NCBI RefSeq assembly: GCF_009733815.1
Contig: NZ_WNXY01000002.1
Coordinates: 1-64,000, forward strand
Length of the DNA stretch: 64,000 nt
Reading direction: 5' to 3'
Source: Pseudactinotalea suaedae
Lineage (GTDB): Bacteria; Actinomycetota; Actinomycetes; Actinomycetales; Beutenbergiaceae
The notes below the pieces were generated by a model that saw only the letters and a list, made by a program, of their open reading frames with translations, was not told the DNA's origin and did not search any database. Positions 62,926-64,000 of the stretch are shown here, in pieces; position 1 is the first letter of the stretch, and each line of letters begins with the position of its first letter. Made by a program: the position numbers and the translations under genes.

Positions 62926-62951
62926 ACAGGCCTAGTCCAGCTCCTCGCTCC

Positions 62952-62966
62952 TACACTGCGAACGTG
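62952..62966 (+). promoter_or_regulatory. -10 element for leaderless pknL transcript
   Basis: TACACT (62952-62957) ends six bases before the GTG at 62964, placing the predicted transcription start at the start codon. Confidence 0.5.
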
Positions 62967-64000
62967 GCCGCCACCGTGACCGATCCCGTGCTGGGCACGA
63001 TCGTCGACGGCCGCTACGAGGTCATCTCCCGGATCGCGCGGGGCGGCATGGCGACCGTGTACCTGGCCCAGGACCGGCGTCTGGACCGCAAGGTCGCGCT
63101 CAAGATGATGCACCCGCACCTGGCGGACGGCAGCGACGTCGTCGCGCGGTTCCGCCGGGAGGCCAGGGCCGCGGCACGACTCTCGCACCCGGGCGTCGTC
63201 GGCGTCTTCGACCAGGGCACCGAGGGTGAGACCTCCTACCTGACGATGGAGTACGTCGACGGCGTCACGCTGCGCCGGCGGCTGGCCTCGCGCGGCGCGC
63301 TGTCGCTGGGTGAGGCGCTCTCCGTCATGGAGTCGATGCTGGACGCGCTCGCCGCGGCGCACCGGGCCGGCCTCGTCCACCGCGACGTCAAGCCCGAGAA
63401 CGTGCTGATCGCGCGCGACGGCACCATCAAGGTCGCCGACTTCGGGTTGGCACGCGCCGTCACCGAGGCGACCATGTCCTCGACCGGCGCGCTGCTCGGG
63501 ACGGTCGCCTACCTCTCCCCCGAGATCGTCACCTCCGGCGCCGCCGACGCCCGGGCCGACGTCTACGCCGCCGGCGTGATGCTCTACGAGATGCTGACGG
63601 GGCACCAGCCTTTCGAGGGCGAGACCCCGATCCAGGTCGCGTACAAGCATGTGCACGAGACGGTCCCGCCGCCGTCGGAGGATGTCGCCTGGCTCCCGTT
63701 CGAGGTCGACGAGTACGTGGCCTCGCTGACCGCGCACGACCCGGACGACCGGCCCCGCTCCGCCGACGCCGCGCTCGCCGCGCTGCGCACCATGCGCGCC
63801 GGGTTCGACGACCAGGTGCTCGCGGTCCGCGCCGACGTCGACCCCAGCCTCGCCGAGGTGGCCGAGATCGCGAACGAGGCGACCGACGACGTCGATCGCG
63901 AGGGCCACACCGCCGCCGTGCCGACGACGCCACCGGGCGGCACCGTCGTGCTGCCGATCGGTGCGGTGCGCGACCGCGACGCACAGGCGGAGCAGCAGTC
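62964..64000 (+). CDS. pknL: PknL-like membrane serine/threonine protein kinase (3' partial)
   Basis: Starts at GTG 62964 and runs off the window end without a stop (345 codons visible). Hanks-type kinase domain about 10-275: glycine loop IARGGMATVY, K47 in VALKMMH, HRDVKPENVL catalytic loop, DFGLA and GTVAYLSPEIV activation segment with the Thr/Ser-rich loop TMSSTGALLGT. A linker follows; in PknL homologues a membrane segment and sometimes PASTA-like parts come next. Name from gene order with Rv2175c and the polyprenyl synthase. Confidence 0.87.
   Translation, partial: MAATVTDPVLGTIVDGRYEVISRIARGGMATVYLAQDRRLDRKVALKMMHPHLADGSDVVARFRREARAAARLSHPGVVGVFDQGTEGETSYLTMEYVDGVTLRRRLASRGALSLGEALSVMESMLDALAAAHRAGLVHRDVKPENVLIARDGTIKVADFGLARAVTEATMSSTGALLGTVAYLSPEIVTSGAADARADVYAAGVMLYEMLTGHQPFEGETPIQVAYKHVHETVPPPSEDVAWLPFEVDEYVASLTAHDPDDRPRSADAALAALRTMRAGFDDQVLAVRADVDPSLAEVAEIANEATDDVDREGHTAAVPTTPPGGTVVLPIGAVRDRDAQAEQQ

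Overview
This window is a stretch of a high-GC actinobacterial chromosome. The housekeeping set points to Actinomycetota, most likely order Micrococcales: a lysine/alanine-rich principal sigma factor, ParC/ParE, glycine cleavage genes, an idsA2 - Rv2175c-like - LysM - pknL run and a PknG/GlnH/GlnX module. GTG starts, 4-nt GTGA/ATGA overlaps and leaderless-type promoters are common. I cannot name the genus from sequence alone.

Positions 1-11,776 are accessory DNA with less extreme codon use than the rest. It opens with the end of an IS481-type insertion sequence that has cut an ImmA/IrrE (CapP-like) metallopeptidase gene just after its HExxH motif. Next come the partner XRE (CapH-like) regulator, a divergent 38-residue basic protein, and a three-gene type II CBASS antiphage operon: a CD-NTase with a C-terminal glycine, an E2-E1 ligase, and one protein that fuses a JAB/JAMM protease, a TIR domain and a SAVED sensor. 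A tyrosine recombinase, a HEPN-like gene with three 23-bp iterons upstream, a decayed aldo/keto reductase, an IS3-family element and two IS481-family elements follow. The IS481 elements are stacked at the 3' end of tRNA-Pro(GGG), the second with a perfect 15-bp target duplication.

Positions 12,305-17,486 hold a tightly coupled plus-strand operon of a cytoplasmic subtilisin-like protease carrying four PYWDPV repeats, a sigma-70-like factor, a 161-residue protein of unknown function, and a TPR-CHAT protease. It looks like a protease-signalling or defence cassette. It converges on a long minus-strand operon (30,228 to 17,511): TelA-like protein, unknown, CbxX/CfxQ AAA+ ATPase, GlnX-like membrane protein, GlnH-like lipoprotein, coiled-coil protein, PknG-like kinase, PP2C phosphatase, VWA protein and FHA protein. 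This is a complete write-erase-read phosphosignalling set fed by a periplasmic amino-acid sensor.

From 30.3 kb to the end lies core chromosome. It contains an FGGY kinase, a DNA glycosylase, der - plsC - cmk - tyrA, thymidine kinase, a phosphodiesterase-type gene, DUF5998, a GNAT/acyl-CoA ligase fusion, parC, an ABC exporter, a double GNAT protein, parE, DUF7455, a TmrB-like kinase, rpoD/sigA, usp-gcvT-gcvH-gcvP, DUF4192, a polyprenyl synthetase, an Rv2175c-like DNA-binding protein, a LysM-SLT hydrolase and a PknL-like kinase cut by the window end. Two nested palindromes lie between genes here. No CRISPR array or rRNA was seen.
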